A stretch of 64,000 nt of DNA, from positions 33,686 through 97,685 of the forward strand of contig CALMYQ010000200.1 in assembly GCA_937873655.1 (NCBI GenBank), read 5' to 3'. Below, piece by piece: positions 62,757 to 64,000 of this stretch. Each line of letters opens with the position of its first letter. Position 1 is the first letter of the stretch. The notes beneath the pieces were generated by a model, which saw only the letters and a program-made list of their open reading frames with translations, made no database searches and had not been told where the DNA came from. Made by a program: the position numbers and the translations under genes. The DNA is from an uncultured Lewinella sp. (lineage in GTDB: Bacteria > Bacteroidota > Bacteroidia > Chitinophagales > Saprospiraceae).

Positions 62757-63500
62757 ATGATTCCTTTTGTTCCAATCGCAGTAGTCATAACGGGCCCGGA
62801 TAAGCAAATTTTATGGGTTAATGACGACTTCTATCAAATCTCCGGCTACCATTTTGAGGAGGCTGTTTCCAGAAAGCCTGGCGAGATCCTCCAAGGTCCC
62901 AAATCAGAACGGGAAGCCATCACCCGCATCCGGAAAGCGCTGAACGAAAGGGTTTCGATCATGGATGTAGTCACAAACTATCATAAGAACGGCACTTCTT
63001 TTCCATGCAGGGTGATCATCCATCCCATCTTCAATACCCGCAATGAACTCACCAATTTCATCGGATTTGAAATAGACAACGACAAACTACAGGAAGATCA
63101 GGACCTGGACCCAATATTGAAGCTTGGGGAACGATACCGGACGAGCAGCCTAAAAAAAGTCGATGAGATCAAAATGTTCACCAGGTTGAAAACCCTGGTA
63201 GAAACTGAAGAACTCTACCGTGATCCGAACCTGACGGCAAAACGGGTAGCGGAAAGATTAGGCACCAATATAAAATATCTCTCACAGGTGGTCAATAATG
63301 TATCGGGACAAAATTTCCAGCGCTTTGTCAATACCTATAAAGTGGCCGCTGCCAAAAAAGCACTTCGTTCAGACTCCCTGGAAAACCTCACCCAATTCGG
63401 CATTGCACTGCAATGCGGATTCAAAAACAAATCGACATTCTATAAGGTTTTCAAGGAATTCACAGGGCTTACACCCAGAGAATTCATCCAAATGAACTGA
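62757..63500 (+). CDS. PAS - AraC/XylS-type transcriptional regulator
   Basis: 247 residues. Residues 5-110 form a PAS domain of the LOV-like subgroup (ITGPDKQILWVNDDFYQISGY; ILQGPKSEREAITRIRKAL; NYHKNGTSFPCRVIIHPI), but where LOV photoreceptors have the flavin-adduct Cys (NCRFLQG) it has PGEILQG, so no photochemical adduct is expected. Residues about 145-247 form an AraC-type double helix-turn-helix (LTAKRVAERLGTNIKYLSQVV; LENLTQFGIALQCGFKNKSTFYKVFKEFTGLTPREF). It is divergent from the biosynthetic operon and the only DNA-binding regulator in the window, so it is the likely controller of the cluster. The signal sensed is unknown. Confidence 0.9.
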   Translation: MIPFVPIAVVITGPDKQILWVNDDFYQISGYHFEEAVSRKPGEILQGPKSEREAITRIRKALNERVSIMDVVTNYHKNGTSFPCRVIIHPIFNTRNELTNFIGFEIDNDKLQEDQDLDPILKLGERYRTSSLKKVDEIKMFTRLKTLVETEELYRDPNLTAKRVAERLGTNIKYLSQVVNNVSGQNFQRFVNTYKVAAAKKALRSDSLENLTQFGIALQCGFKNKSTFYKVFKEFTGLTPREFIQMN

Positions 63501-63708
63501 ACGGAGCCTGAGCCTCGCGTTTCAAACGGATCGATTAAGGATAGGCTGTTCAATTTGACCGCAAAACCGTCCTGCGTTTTTTGGTATGGGTGAAGGTACC
63601 CCTACACAACCAGCCCATTAAGGTGAATGATGTCAAATTGCCGTTGACAACTTTTGCTTTTTTCTCATCTTCAATGGTTATCAGGATTTATGTAATGAAC
63701 GGCCGCCC

Positions 63709-63843
63709 ATACTACTGGACAAAATGGGCAGAGTGGGGGACTTAGAGAGTGGGAGAGAGGGTGAAAAGCATTGCCTTCACCCTCTCTCCCACTCCCTCTC
63801 TCTCCCCGTCTTTGCCTTTTTGCAAAAATGTCCAGTAGTGTGG
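63709..63843. repeat. Imperfect long hairpin with matching ends (MITE-like or terminator)
   Basis: The ends ACTACTGGACA (63711-63721) and TGTCCAGTAGT (63829-63839) are perfect 11-base inverted repeats. An inner 19-base inverted repeat (63747-63765 with 63776-63794, G/A-rich against C/T-rich) closes on a 10-base loop. The parts between the outer and inner stems pair only partly. No flanking transposase gene is seen. The form suggests a small non-autonomous mobile element or an insertion-sequence remnant; a transcription terminator is possible but it lies over 200 bp past the regulator gene. The rest of 63501-64000 holds no gene that I can support. Confidence 0.55.
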
Positions 63844-64000
63844 TCCACCGGACCAAGCCAGCGCGGGCATACGCAGCTGGGCCTAAAATTGCCCTGCATT
63901 CCGTTGCACAGAATAAACTCGCCTTGAGTTTTTGCGGGTGTCTGTTTTTTTATGATTGCCTGGCAGCCCTTCCTTGCCCTGATTTTTTAGGTCGGGCTCA

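Noticed and set aside
62757..63100. Blue-light LOV photoreceptor
   Set aside because: The LOV-like segment lacks the cysteine needed for the flavin adduct.
63671..63927. Small open frames on both strands within the right-end hairpin
   Set aside because: They are low-complexity translations of the purine/pyrimidine-rich inverted repeat.
1..64000. CRISPR arrays, tRNA or rRNA genes, complete insertion sequences
   Set aside because: No regularly spaced repeats, RNA gene signatures or transposase frames were seen on reading both strands.

Overview
The window is almost entirely one giant biosynthetic locus. A single co-directional set of about 18 genes on the minus strand runs from about 62.2 kb down past the left edge. 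It encodes a lipo-peptide/polyketide assembly line, its precursor enzymes, an exporter and its own NusG-type transcription factor. A divergent PAS/AraC-type regulator sits on the plus strand at the upstream end. Bacteroidota is the likely source: there is a UpxY-like NusG paralogue, starts are mostly AT-rich with little Shine-Dalgarno sequence, candidate promoters resemble TTTG-N19-21-TAnnTTTG, and a signal peptide has Gln just after the predicted cleavage site. A Saprospiraceae/Chitinophaga-like genome is a guess only.

Layout in order of transcription (right to left): candidate promoter and hairpin-rich leader (62.3-62.2 kb); doubtful small ORF; structured spacer; NusG-like antiterminator; Sfp-type phosphopantetheinyl transferase; SbnA-like and SbnB-like enzymes (2,3-diaminopropionate supply); tryptophan 2,3-dioxygenase family enzyme (kynurenine supply); loading protein FAAL-LLM-ACP; PKS protein KS-AT-DH(N half); PKS protein LLM-DH(C half)-KR-ACP; NRPS (C-A-PCP)x3; NRPS TubC dock-C-A-PCP; NodU/TobZ-type carbamoyltransferase; hybrid KS-dead AT-carrier-carrier-C-A(with a second whole A domain nested inside)-PCP-C-A-PCP-E; NRPS C-A-PCP-E-C-A-PCP-E; NRPS C-A-PCP-C-A-PCP; secreted M28-type pseudo-peptidase; PvdE/SyrD-type exporter; stand-alone thioesterase; start of a secreted, probably beta-helical protein cut by the window edge.

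A colinear reading gives an acyl chain (FAAL), one ketide extension, about four residues (unknown, Asn, Cys-like, Asn), a second ketide unit, then about six residues including D-Asp and two more D-configured positions. Specificity codes were read by eye against GrsA PheA. Exact Asp and near-exact Asn codes are seen. Two A domains share DAVIITGIGK, which partly resembles a kynurenine code and fits the TDO. The last module has no thioesterase in cis, so release depends on something in trans.

The most unusual features are: (1) an adenylation domain that contains a second complete adenylation domain between its A8 and A9 motifs; (2) a dehydratase fold split between two proteins, with a luciferase-like monooxygenase and a gene boundary between its halves; (3) a NusG paralogue at the head of a roughly 61-kb operon whose leader starts with tight RNA hairpins; (4) a secreted M28 homologue that has lost the bridging Asp and both Glu residues; (5) a KS with a degenerate AT followed by tandem carrier domains. 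No tRNA, rRNA, CRISPR array or transposase gene was seen.
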